Origin: Priapulus caudatus
Taxonomy: Eukaryota; Priapulida; Priapulimorpha; Priapulimorphida; Priapulidae
DNA length: 21,950 bases
Assembly: GCF_000485595.1 (NCBI RefSeq)
Contig: NW_014577082.1
Coordinates: forward strand, 505,228 to 527,177
Reading direction: 5' to 3'
The notes beneath the pieces were generated by a model. That model was not told the origin of the DNA. It worked only from the letters and a program-made list of their open reading frames with translations, and did no database searches. The translations under genes and the position numbers were made by a program. How positions within the stretch are numbered: the first letter of the stretch is position 1; each line of letters opens with the position of its first letter. Shown here piece after piece: positions 1 to 7,973 of this stretch.

Positions 1-11
1 CTCTCTCTCTC

Positions 12-66
<55 letters not shown>
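1..66. repeat. (CT)n microsatellite
   Basis: Almost uninterrupted CT dinucleotides run from the first base, with one CCCT interruption and decay into TCTG variants up to about 100. The tract lies in the numb intron upstream of the first visible exon. The rest of that intron (100-462) is AT-rich and shows nothing else recognisable except the polypyrimidine and acceptor signal before 463. As a homopyrimidine/homopurine mirror tract it could form triplex DNA; that is inference only. Confidence 0.95.
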
Positions 67-71
<5 letters not shown>

Positions 72-462
72 GTCTCTGACTCTGTCTCTTTCTCTGGCTG
101 TTTATCTTCAGACAAGGTTATGTCACACGAGCAATAGAAATATCCTCACATGAGCAGAGAGATTTAGGTGTAATTTATATCTTGAATTTATAATCCAAGA
201 TAAAAAGCATTTCGCCTACCATTAAATTAAGATATAATGCTTGCAGTTGTATTCATAGCAGACGTTATAATCAGTGAGGCATGGTTTATCACCACTTTCT
301 ATGGGAATACCAAATCTTCTTGAGAGCTACACTAGGAAACTAGTAGGCACTAGGTTTTCACTTAATTACTAGTTTGGCAGCCCTTGTCAGTTTTTTAAAC
401 TTTTTAATGGTTGTTTTCTAATTTCTCATTCCTTTGATATAACATCGTGTGGCATGTTTCAG

Positions 463-603
463 GCACTGATAGTGGACCAGACGGTAGAGAAGGTGTCTTT
501 CTGTGCCCCAGACAGGAACTATCCTCACGGCTTCAGCTACATTTGCCGTGATGGCACTACCCGAAGATGGATCTGCCATTGCTTCATGGCCATTGGATAC
601 TCG
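463..603 (+). CDS. numb: numb exon: PTB domain, central part
   Basis: This internal coding exon has 47 codons and is phase 0 at both ends. The acceptor ATGTTTCAG precedes 463 and the donor TCG|GTAAGT follows 603. It encodes the core of the Numb phosphotyrosine-binding domain: [18 protein letters not shown], then [20 protein letters not shown], which is nearly identical to vertebrate and fly Numb. In the family this domain binds NxxF/NPxY-type peptides and membrane phospholipids, linking cargo such as Notch and its regulators to endocytosis at the cell cortex. The start codon and the first PTB strands lie upstream of the window. The match to Numb rather than to other PTB adaptors (GULP, Dab) rests on the CAPDRN and [14 protein letters not shown] signatures. 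The exon ends AIGYS where vertebrates have VKDT, a small local difference at the exon junction. Confidence 0.96.
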
Positions 604-878
604 GTAAGTTGATGCTCTGTGTTTACACTCGGTAGTGGTCGATTGTCGACGTTACGCTGGCTGCATTTGTTCTCTCCCTGTCGATGATTCTGTCCTCTCA
701 TCCCACTCTCTGTGCTTTTTTTCTTTCGTGTCACCGACTTCTTTTTCGATGTCTTATATCCCAAACCTCGACAGGTCGTCTTATTTGCATCCTGTAGTAT
801 ATAATATAATACTACACTGTCGTATAAATGTAAATCTCCCTTCCTGGGCAATGAGCTAGTGTCGATGATCTCCAACAG

Positions 879-1065
879 GGGGAGCAGCTGAGCCATGCTG
901 TGGGCTGTGCCTTCACGGTGTGCTATGAGAAGAAGCAGGCGCTTGAGAAGGAAGCTGTGCGAGTGCAATTCAGCAAGGATCAGACTAGCTTCACACGCCT
1001 CGGATCGTTCCGCCAGGTATCCATAACGGAACGAATGCTCGACCCACAGGAGGTGAAACCTGCAG
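879..1065 (+). CDS. numb: numb exon: end of PTB domain
   Basis: The exon enters in phase 0 (acceptor CCAACAG before 879) and leaves in phase 1 (GCAG|GTACGT). It encodes GEQLSHAVGCAFTVCYEKKQ, then a basic helix and SFTRLGSFRQVSITER. This is the C-terminal helix and tail of the Numb PTB domain; the GERLSHAVGCAF and TREGSFR blocks are diagnostic in known Numb proteins. An internal CAG|GTAT at 1014-1019 could act as an earlier donor, but the sequence after it (VSITERMLDPQE) still aligns to the family, so the later donor was chosen. The preceding intron (604-878) is only 275 bp and otherwise unremarkable. Confidence 0.95.
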
Positions 1066-1689
1066 GTACGTGTCTGAAGATGATCGGGTGTAGTGCGGGT
1101 AACAACTCCCAGGTGGCACTGTTAATCATTCGCATGTAATATTTGGTGTCCTTACCATCACATTTATTTAGTATTTTAGTTATTATTTATTTATTCTCGT
1201 ATTATTTTTGGCAATTTATAATTGATGTAATCTTGCTATCGTATGATGTGGTTTGAAAATAGTGTTACAGTGTTTTACTGTGGTACTGTCATTTGGAAGT
1301 TAGCAAATTGTGGGATTACAATGTATTGCCATAGATGACAGATTGCAGACAGCAGCGTGCAATAGTTGTTTATAGTATGCGGCAATATAGCTCCTCTTTC
1401 CTATCTCGTGTTAAACAGGGGTCAGTCAGCAAATTAATGCACCGTGCAACTGCAAAATAGTGTAGGGCCCCTACATGCTAGTTGTTCAAGCCACTGTATG
1501 TGCAAGCAATAATTGTATATACCATAAATGGCTATACCTAGCCTGGGAGCAGGTGAGGAGGACCTTTAAACCGATTTTAGTTCTTATAGATAACAACTAT
1601 ATAGAGCTAGGAGTTGATACTGGAGATAATAATGATAGATAAAGCGCTAAAGGACGTTGCCCTCCTATGTACCTTTAAAAGCCTTGGAA

Positions 1690-2485
1690 GTATAGTAGTT
1701 GGGCGGTTTACCTAGGATATTCAAACCTATTGTGAATTTTTTGATAAAAGCACCAATTTTGGCGCAGAGGTATACGAATATATTATGAACAAATTTGGAT
1801 GTGGAGCCATCGCCCAACTGCTCCCTGGCGGCCGTGGCCGCCAGCAGACACCCAAAAGACACACAGAAGTTAGATAAAGTTTGCTGCTGAAGGTTTTAGT
1901 GAATGTTTATTGAATGTTTTGAATCAAGACATGCCAGATAGCTCTTAGTCACATTTTGGGAGATGCTGCTGATATTAATTAACATATTTAGGCTAATTGC
2001 AGATTAAATGGCGACAAGGAAACCCATGATCAGGCATCAAATGCTGATATTCCTTGTGAATAGGCTAGATTCATTTAAGTTGTGGAAATGTTATCTGACT
2101 TTCTTTCTCTGTCTGTCAATAGCTATTCATGGACACTGCCCACACCAATTAAGATGCTAATTAACAAAATTATTAACACAATTAGGCTAATTACATCGAT
2201 AATAGTATTAATACAACAACAATAACAGAACCAGATAGTGATAATTATGGTGGCTTGCTCTCATCAGATCAATCCTGGGCAAGTCAAATGTTATACTTCT
2301 GTGGTCAAGGGACACTACTACATTTAATTATCATGTTAATTAACACAATATAAAGGGACTCTAGGTTCCACATCCAAATTTGTTCATAATATATTGGTCT
2401 ACCTTTATGCCAAAATTGGTGCTTTTATCAAAAAATGCACAATAGGTTAGCTTACCCGCTGTACTATAGGACCTTTCAGTAGCAA
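1690..2485. repeat. Fold-back / inverted-repeat element in numb intron
   Basis: About 90-120 bp near 1690-1807 reappears in inverted orientation at about 2364-2485. The best-matching core includes TTTTTTGATAAAAGCACCAA (near 1736) and ATATTATGAACAAATTTGGA (near 1780), both found reverse-complemented near 2365-2440. The arms differ by scattered substitutions and short indels. The roughly 550-bp interior is AT-rich with recurring TTAATTAACA and AGGCTAATTRCA motifs. No coding capacity is visible. This is most simply a non-autonomous fold-back or long-TIR MITE inserted in the numb intron. I could not identify a convincing target-site duplication, so the exact ends are uncertain. Confidence 0.75.
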
Positions 2486-2776
2486 ATGTTCTTATGCTGG
2501 CACTGGCTTTGTTATAATTAATATATTAACTGCGTATGTTGTGCAATAATTTTGTGACTGTAATAAACCGTAAGCATGGGGTTAAAGTCTATTATGAGAT
2601 AATAAGTCATCCAGTAAATAAAACTCTTATTATCCTCATAATTTATTATCATTGTTGTTGTCAACGTAACTATCATTGTTATTTAGCTGGCTGTCTGAAA
2701 CTCGGCAAGTAGGTCAAATGAAATTAGGATGAGCGTCTAAATAGGCATGCAGCTGTGGGTTCCATTATTCTCATAC

Positions 2777-3360
2777 CCAACATGCAAGGGCGTAGCCAGG
2801 AATTTGGATTGGGGGGGGGGGTCCTCGAGCGAGTACCAAGGGGGTCTGGTGGTCTGAAATTATTTTTTTGAGTTAAATGTAAAAATAGTGCTTTAAAATC
2901 AATTTAGACGCTGTTTTGTTGACAATATTATTTCTTCTGCAGCTCTACAACGACACCGATGCCGTGGCCGATCCAAGATTCTAAGGAGGGGGATTAAAAC
3001 AGGCAGGGGGTATGGGGGTCCTAGCTCCCCCAGAAAATTTTGAAAATGTAGATCGCAGGAGATGGTATTTGAGGCACTTTTGAGTACATGTACGGCCTTC
3101 ATTCTGACTACGACAATTCTATTTTTAGTGGAACAATTTTTGTTTTTTTTTGTTTTTAGACTTTCGGATCAACAAGGGGGCCATGGCCCCCTCTACCAAG
3201 CCACTTTTTTAACGTACATTTTTTTAACGAGGCCAGGATTAGGCCAGCTACGCGCTTTTAAGAGCAATTTTTATTTATTTATATTTATATTTTTATTGGG
3301 GGGGTCCTAGGGCCCCCAGGACCAGCCACCCCCCCCCCTGGCTCCGCGATTGCCAACATG
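2777..3360. mobile_element. 568-bp hAT-like non-autonomous element with 8-bp TSD
   Basis: The element spans 2785-3352 and is bracketed by a perfect 8-bp direct repeat, CCAACATG, at 2777-2784 and 3353-3360. Its termini are imperfect inverted repeats: CAAGGGCGTAGCCAGG on the left and the complement of CAATCGCGGAGCCAGG on the right (13 of 16 match). Long G runs follow inside the left end and C runs precede the right end. The interior has G-rich blocks, a CCCCCAGAAAATTTTGAAAA segment and T-rich filler, with no transposase reading frame. An 8-bp TSD plus CA...TG termini fits hAT-superfamily MITEs. The internal repetition of the G-rich end motif near 2960-3050 suggests a nested or internally duplicated copy. 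It sits in the long intron before the NumbF exon. Confidence 0.85.
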
Positions 3361-3369
3361 CTCATCCGT

Positions 3370-3680
3370 GCATCATGCTGTCAGTCATGATATGACTGTG
3401 CCCGTGTCATAATGCTCAATCACATTGCTTCAGGGCCGGTGCCATTGTTGTGGGGTGCTGTCGGCACTGACTGTTTATTGCTCACCTGGCATTCTCACCT
3501 ACATATCGTGCATACGGTTATATCATCATAGTTGCTTCATAGTGGAAGGTCACGTTGCCTCAGAGTCGGCGTCTTCGTCGTGGGGTGCCATCGGCACCAC
3601 GACAGTTCATTGCCCACCCGGCATTCTCACCTACATGTCATGCTTACTGTCATTAAACCCACCTACCATTGTTGCTACAG
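3370..3680 (+). repeat. Degenerate tandem duplication of intron/acceptor segment
   Basis: Two and a half copies of a roughly 117-130-bp segment run into the start of the next numb exon. Shared landmarks are TTGCTTCAG|GGCCGGTGCC (3425-3443), TTGCCTCAG|AGTCGGCGTC (3555-3573) and TTGCTACAG|AGCCGGTGCC (3672-3690, the real exon boundary). GGCATTCTCACCTACAT also recurs in the first two copies. Each copy therefore keeps a potential AG acceptor at the same relative position. The middle acceptor is phase-compatible with the upstream exon and opens a 39-codon in-frame extension. Confidence 0.75.
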
Positions 3681-3887
3681 AGCCGGTGCCGTCGCGAGAG
3701 GTGGACAACCCGTTTGCGGTGGCGCGGCCGCGGGCCACCGCAGAGATGCTGGAGCGGCAGGGCTCGGCGCGATTCGGACACATCAACGACACGGCGCCGT
3801 TCAAGCGCAACCTGTCGCTGCGACTCAACGAGCTTCCGTCGACGGTGGCGCGGAGAGAGAACACATTCAACGCTAGCGCAAACACAG
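3681..3887 (+). CDS. numb: numb exon: NumbF central region with phosphosites
   Basis: This exon is phase 1 in and phase 1 out. The acceptor is GTTGCTACAG and the donor ACACAG|GTGATC. It encodes REVDNPFAVARPRATAEML, then ERQGSARF and PFKRNLSLRLNELPST. The last two blocks correspond to the conserved NumbF segment (vertebrate RQGSFRGF and PFKRQLSLRINELPSTM). In mammals the serines in these two contexts are phosphorylated by aPKC and CaM kinases, bind 14-3-3 and control cortical release; both serines are present here. An additional NPF tripeptide (DNPF) sits where vertebrates have NPH, giving a second potential EH-domain ligand. The exon is much more GC-rich than the flanking introns. Confidence 0.95.
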
Positions 3888-4132
3888 GTGATCAGCCGAC
3901 GGCCTGTCGTCGTGCGCCATACTGCTGCGCCTGTTCTGGAGAAACTGAGGGGGGTGCGAAGACGGGGATGTCTTAGTTTTCCAAACTTGTCCCTCGTTAG
4001 ATGGCCGTGCTGTATCTGTTCTTGCATTGCCTCTTCTTTTCATTTTGGCTAGCTGCAGTATCTTGTCTCGGCCTATCTAATGTTGCTAGCAGCCGGTGAC
4101 ATCACAGCTATTTGCCGCTTCCCTTTCCGCAG

Positions 4133-4291
4133 CAGTGAGCCCCATCATGGAGGAGGCGGCGATGAGCGAAGATGCGATTGCGCAGCTCTGCCAGCAGATC
4201 ACGCAGGACATCGACACGATGAACACAGACGGCACGCGGATGGGCTTCACCAACAATGTCGTCAGCCAGTTCGACCCGCTGGTGGCTGGAG
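4133..4291 (+). CDS. numb: numb exon: linker with SLCxQIT-like helix
   Basis: The exon is phase 1 at both ends; the donor is GGAG|GTAAGT. It encodes AVSPIMEEAAMSEDAIAQ, then LCQQITQDIDTM, then a linker ending QFDPLVAGG. The AIAQLCQQIT block matches the vertebrate Numb segment around SSLCSQIT, placed just after NumbF, so this belongs to the same transcript. The acceptor is an ambiguous CAGCAG (NAGNAG) at 4130-4135: using the second AG would remove a single alanine. The preceding intron (3888-4132) is 245 bp and has no notable features. Confidence 0.9.
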
Positions 4292-4334
4292 GTAAGTCAC
4301 GCTCTCTCTTACCGCTGTCGTATTACTGTTTGCT

Positions 4335-4534
4335 GTCTAACTCAGGGATTCTTAACCTGTGGTCCACGGACGCCTTTGGGGTCCGTGGATGGGCTTCAGG
4401 CAGTCCGTGAACCCCACTGCAGAATTTTGTGTTCATGTGCTTATGTGCATTTTTCTGGGGAGAGGTCCGTAGCTTTCACCAGATTCTCAAAGGGGTCCAT
4501 GACACAAAAAAGGTTAAGAACCACTGGTCTAACT
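4335..4534. mobile_element. 184-bp hAT-type MITE with perfect 8-bp TSD
   Basis: The element spans 4343-4526 and is flanked by GTCTAACT at 4335-4342 and 4527-4534. Termini are CAGGGATTCTTAACCT and the inverted complement of CAGTGGTTCTTAACCT (14 of 16 identical), with CA...TG ends. The interior contains GGTCCACGGA, GGGTCCGTGGATGGGCTTCA and CCAGATTCTCAAAGGGGTCC. It has no coding potential. The 8-bp duplication and ends define a hAT-superfamily MITE. From memory, the interior phrases closely resemble old hAT-derived repeats common in mammalian genomes. It is inserted in the numb intron between the last two coding exons; the remainder of that intron (4535-4831) is AG-rich then AT-rich and featureless. 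Confidence 0.92.
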
Positions 4535-4831
4535 GTTAGTTGCACTATAGTGTGTGTAGTCTCATCGTGGGATGTCTGAGACTGAAAGGTACAGGCGGGA
4601 GAAGGAGGGAGGAAGCATGAAAGGGGTAAGAGAATAGGTACATGAGGTGAGAGTGAAGTTAGGGAGGAGTGAAGGGAATATAGGGCGATGTAGAGTACGA
4701 AAACATTAAAACTTTGGTATTAAATGTAAGTGGTGTTTATTTACTGTAAATTTCATTATTAATGTAGCATATATTTCTATCCATAGGCCAATTGTCATCG
4801 TTTTCTAACACGTGCCACATGTATTTTATAG

Positions 4832-5007
4832 GAGATACGACTGTCAGGTCCCCCCCGTGGCAGGTCAACTATCCTGCAAACCCCAACCCATCGGATCCAT
4901 TCAACTCTAAGTGGGCAGCATCATCTGTGCAACCAGCGAGCAGCACCAATCCGTTTGTCACTAGTCACCAGCCGTCCAACATAAAGGCCTTCACCGTGCA
5001 GATGTGA
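4832..5007 (+). CDS. numb: numb terminal coding exon: DPF and NPF motifs, stop
   Basis: The exon begins after TATTTTATAG in phase 1 and ends at TGA (5005-5007), adding 58 codons. It encodes SPPWQVNYPANPNPSDPFNS, a serine-rich stretch, then STNPFVTSHQ and the terminus IKAFTVQM. DPF is the type of motif that binds the AP-2 alpha-adaptin ear; the C-terminal NPF binds EH domains (Eps15, EHD/Rme-1). Both are hallmarks of the Numb tail and support its role in clathrin-mediated endocytosis. The five visible exons sum to 289 codons with no phase conflict. Compared with vertebrate (about 600 or more residues) or fly Numb the C-terminal half is very short, so either the protein is compact or a symmetric exon was missed. 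Confidence 0.94.
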
Positions 5008-5272
5008 CGCCTGCAAATGCAGAGTTTTGTACATACGACACCCGAACGCCATTAGAACGGTGATGCTAACACAGAACGTGCGCGTTACTAAGCAAGCGTG
5101 TATAGGCACTGCTCGCGTTACTGTAGCATGCCCACGTGTAGAGAGAGATGCCCCTGCCGATTGCAAAACATTCCGTGGACTATGATGGTTATGATGAAGG
5201 ACGCCATTACTGGTCGGCTTTACGATCACGTTCGGTTGCCTTGCAGCTTCGTGGGGAAAGATCCCGACAGCT

Positions 5273-5633
5273 TAAGTCTGGCGCACATTGCCGAACATTT
5301 TCCCGAACAAATGTTTTTGTCTGGCAATGTGCGGGTGAACAATTGTTGAGCGCACATTGCCGAACATTTTGCAGCGAACAACCTTGTGGCGCCGTCTAGT
5401 AGCTGTGTTGTAAAGAGTCATGTGATCGGCGCATGATTGGGCACAAAAATCATGTGACCACATATCGTGCTGCTATTGGTTACTACTTTACAATTGTTCG
5501 ACATTCAGCGCACATTGACGAACATTCGACGAACAATGTTCGAGATATCAAACATTTCCGATCTTCAGAAACATTGTTCGGAACAAATGTTCGGCGACTT
5601 TTTTAAATGTTCGGCAATGTGCGCCGGGCTGTA
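5273..5633. mobile_element. Palindromic MITE with 21-bp perfect TIR core
   Basis: GGCGCACATTGCCGAACATT with one more T (5280-5300) is the exact reverse complement of 5605-5625. The match continues imperfectly outward to TA dinucleotides at 5273-5274 and 5632-5633, consistent with a TA target duplication and Tc1/mariner-like ancestry. The interior holds further copies of the same end: GCGCACATTGCCGAACATTT at 5350-5369 and a variant near 5509, plus inverted fragments near 5320-5335 and 5570-5600. There is no reading frame of note. It lies about 270 bp downstream of the numb stop, probably in its 3' UTR. Confidence 0.8.
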
Positions 5634-5959
5634 GCCGTGAACTCAAAGCTGCAGTGAATAACAATAATTACAACGGAGCAAGAATTACGTGGAGCACATG
5701 TATATATTCTAATAATACTAGCGCATCATTCGCGCACGAGTCAGCGTGCACTTGCCATCGTCAAAATCTTCATGCTTTCTTTGGTGTAGACTCTAAGCAC
5801 AGTGATTCAACCTCGTTATTTGTTGCTTTTGTTCCAATTGTCATAAGTAATTGTCTTTCCATTCTGTATGTATATTTCGATTGATTGAAATGGAATGATA
5901 ACTGCTGTAAGTTGTACCTATATTTTGTGGTTGCGGATAATCCTAGTTAATATGTTTAG

Positions 5960-5962
<3 letters not shown>

Positions 5963-5993
<31 letters not shown>
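5963..5993. repeat. (TA)n microsatellite
   Basis: Pure alternating AT for about 30 bases, passing into a short TGTGTG run. It is in the presumed numb 3' UTR or downstream flank. Confidence 0.95.
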
Positions 5994-6001
<8 letters not shown>

Positions 6002-6388
6002 ATCTACCCAGGTAACACCACTTGCCAATGCCAAACCGCCTATACTTGGATGGATATTCACTCATTCTTTTACTATTTTATATCAGCGTCCTTGCGGTAT
6101 AAAGAAAATCGTATTATTAGTTATCATTATTGGTATTATACTATACATGCTAGATGTAACACAAATTAGTTATGTTATAATGAATTATTTTGTAAGAAAA
6201 TCTTTTAAAATATGTAATTACTCTATCGAAATGTAATGGTGGCAGTGTTTACAGCATCTGCAAAATGTTATATTTTTGAAAATAACTGGAACTTACTAGT
6301 GACATTATCCATGCAGCTTGAGAAAAAACATTTCCACGAAATACTGTGATTTGACATTTTATAATCAAACAAACAAACAAACACACAC

Positions 6389-6453
6389 ATATATATCAAG
6401 AGTTCATAATAGAGATTATCATTTATGATCTATTATGAGCTCTTGATATATAT
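6389..6453. repeat. 24-bp-arm inverted repeat (hairpin)
   Basis: The arm ATCAAGAGTTCATAATAG, preceded by ATATAT (6389-6412), pairs with 6430-6453 with one mismatch around a 17-base loop. The outer part of each arm is made of AT dinucleotides, so the effective unique arm is about 18 bp. No clear flanking direct repeat can be assigned because both sides are simple sequence. Confidence 0.85.
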
Positions 6454-6610
6454 ATATACATATGTATATATATATCGGGTTTTTCTCTTCCATATTTTTC
6501 TATGAAAAGGTATGGTACCTGATATAGGGGATTGCGCGCAGATCCCCAAAACCCGCCGTTCTTCTGCAGTGCTGTAGTACCCTTGCGTAACTTTGCGCCT
6601 GTGTAGATTA

Positions 6611-6665
6611 GTATGATCAGGAGTAGATAATAGGGATTATCCCTATTATCTACTCCTGGTATGAT
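6611..6665. repeat. Perfect hairpin flanked by 7-bp direct repeat
   Basis: CAGGAGTAGATAATAGGGA (6618-6636) is exactly complementary to 6640-6658 with a 3-base loop (TTA). The hairpin is bracketed by GTATGAT at 6611-6617 and 6659-6665. The arrangement direct repeat - arm - loop - arm - direct repeat looks like a tiny inserted palindrome. It has the same layout as the hairpin at 8489-8549 but an unrelated sequence. Confidence 0.9.
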
Positions 6666-7078
6666 CATAGAAATAACATACTAGTTAGGCTTTATGTATT
6701 TCTATGACTATGAGACAACTAACTATACGGGTTGAGACGAGATAGAACACTAGAAGAGTTTGCTGTGGAGGGCGCCGTAGGATATTGTGCCACATACCAG
6801 GATGTAATTTTTTTCAATCTAATTTGCACCGTATTACATAGCTTATGTAATTTGATAATGTGAAACCATTAGGTTTGTTCCTGCTGTAGTATAGAGGCGA
6901 TATGATGTGATGTGGTCTGTCATACGATGAGTTCCGTTAGAAATATATTCCTTTGTATCGTATGTGATATATTTCTGTTTCTATGTAAATGCTTGCCAAT
7001 ATGTAGACATACGTGCCGTGTACATTATGTGAGTGTCGCACACTGTTTCCGTTACCCTTTCTCGCTCTCTCAGACTCC

Positions 7079-7084
7079 AATAAA
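7079..7084 (+). promoter_or_regulatory. Candidate numb poly(A) signal
   Basis: AATAAA on the plus strand lies about 220 bp before the candidate minus-strand signal of the convergent gene. It is followed by GT/T-containing sequence (ACTGTATAAC, then GACAGTGTAAGTT). The assignment to numb is by position only. Confidence 0.4.
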
Positions 7085-7299
7085 ATGTTACAAACTGATA
7101 CTGTATAACAATATATGACAGTGTAAGTTCTGCGCGTAGGTTAGCGTCATGTATATCAGCCTATGTAGATTAGCGGCGTGTGCGAAACACAGTCGTGCTA
7201 GTGAGTATTCGAACAGGCTGTCTCTCTCTCTTCCCCTCTCCCTGTCTCAGCGCGATACAACAGTCAATACAGAAACAAGTTTAAGGAGAACTTGGTCAT

Positions 7300-7327
7300 T
7301 TTATTAAAACCCAATACGAGTTTTATT
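7300..7327 (-). promoter_or_regulatory. Candidate SIPA1L poly(A) signals (minus strand)
   Basis: TTTATT at 7300-7305 and again at 7322-7327 reads AATAAA on the minus strand. They lie about 2.5 kb past the SIPA1L stop and point toward the numb 3' end, so the two genes appear to converge with about 200 bp between candidate cleavage sites. Inferred from motif and position only. Confidence 0.4.
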
Positions 7328-7959
7328 ATACAGTACGCGATCTTTAAATAATAATTCTGTGTTGTATATACAAAGTGAGGGAATTACACGGTGTAACTGC
7401 ACGGGTGCAGGAGGTCTTATCAACAACATTGTGGATGAAGTTTACCGTAAAAACTACACTAACTTTACATGTATCTAAAACTAGACTATAGTTTTGTACA
7501 TAACACAACACGTTGTGGCAGTTATAGCAGGTTCGTGATGGCGGCATGGTCGCCTGACGGTGTTGTGTAGAACATGTTCTGCTCGTCACATTCCTCGCCG
7601 TATACATAGTGCTTGCATTCGCCGTCTACGCACATCTCGAGTAACTAACTACGAAAGCAGTGGGCACGTATGTGTACATATATATATATATCTACCCCTG
7701 TATGCATATATACGTACGTACGTACATAAATACGTATATTGAGCGAGCAGGAAAGCTTGCTCGAATCGTGCCAATCCTGACGATTTTCTCGAACCGAAAT
7801 GAAATATTTTAAAATATAAATTACGCAAAAATAACCGCTCAACCGAGTGACCTGGTCGGAATTCACAGCACACTAATGTAACAAGCTGGTCAGCGTCACA
7901 TCACACCAGCGACCGCAGAGTGACCTGCTGGGTCCCGTTGTCACACCCATCACAAGTAG

Positions 7960-7973
7960 TTATGACGTCATAA
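7960..7973. promoter_or_regulatory. CRE-like palindrome
   Basis: TTATGACGTCATAA is a 14-bp perfect palindrome containing the full TGACGTCA CREB/ATF site. A second TGACGTCA occurs at 10743-10750 in a SIPA1L intron. No promoter is evident near either, so function is uncertain. Confidence 0.25.

Larger units (their letters stand above)
5008..7084 (+). other. Probable numb 3' UTR / downstream region
   Basis: No further coding exon is recognisable after the numb stop. The stretch is AT-rich and carries a TIR element (5275-5631), a TA microsatellite (5963-5993) and two long hairpins (6389-6453, 6611-6665). The first convincing plus-strand AATAAA seen is at 7079-7084, so the transcript may extend about 2 kb. 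That length is inferred; an earlier non-canonical poly(A) site is possible. Confidence 0.45.

Noticed and set aside
3425-3976. A 183-codon plus-strand open frame as an independent gene
   Set aside because: It is the NumbF exon in frame plus upstream duplicated intron sequence and downstream intron. Recorded instead as a possible alternative exon extension.
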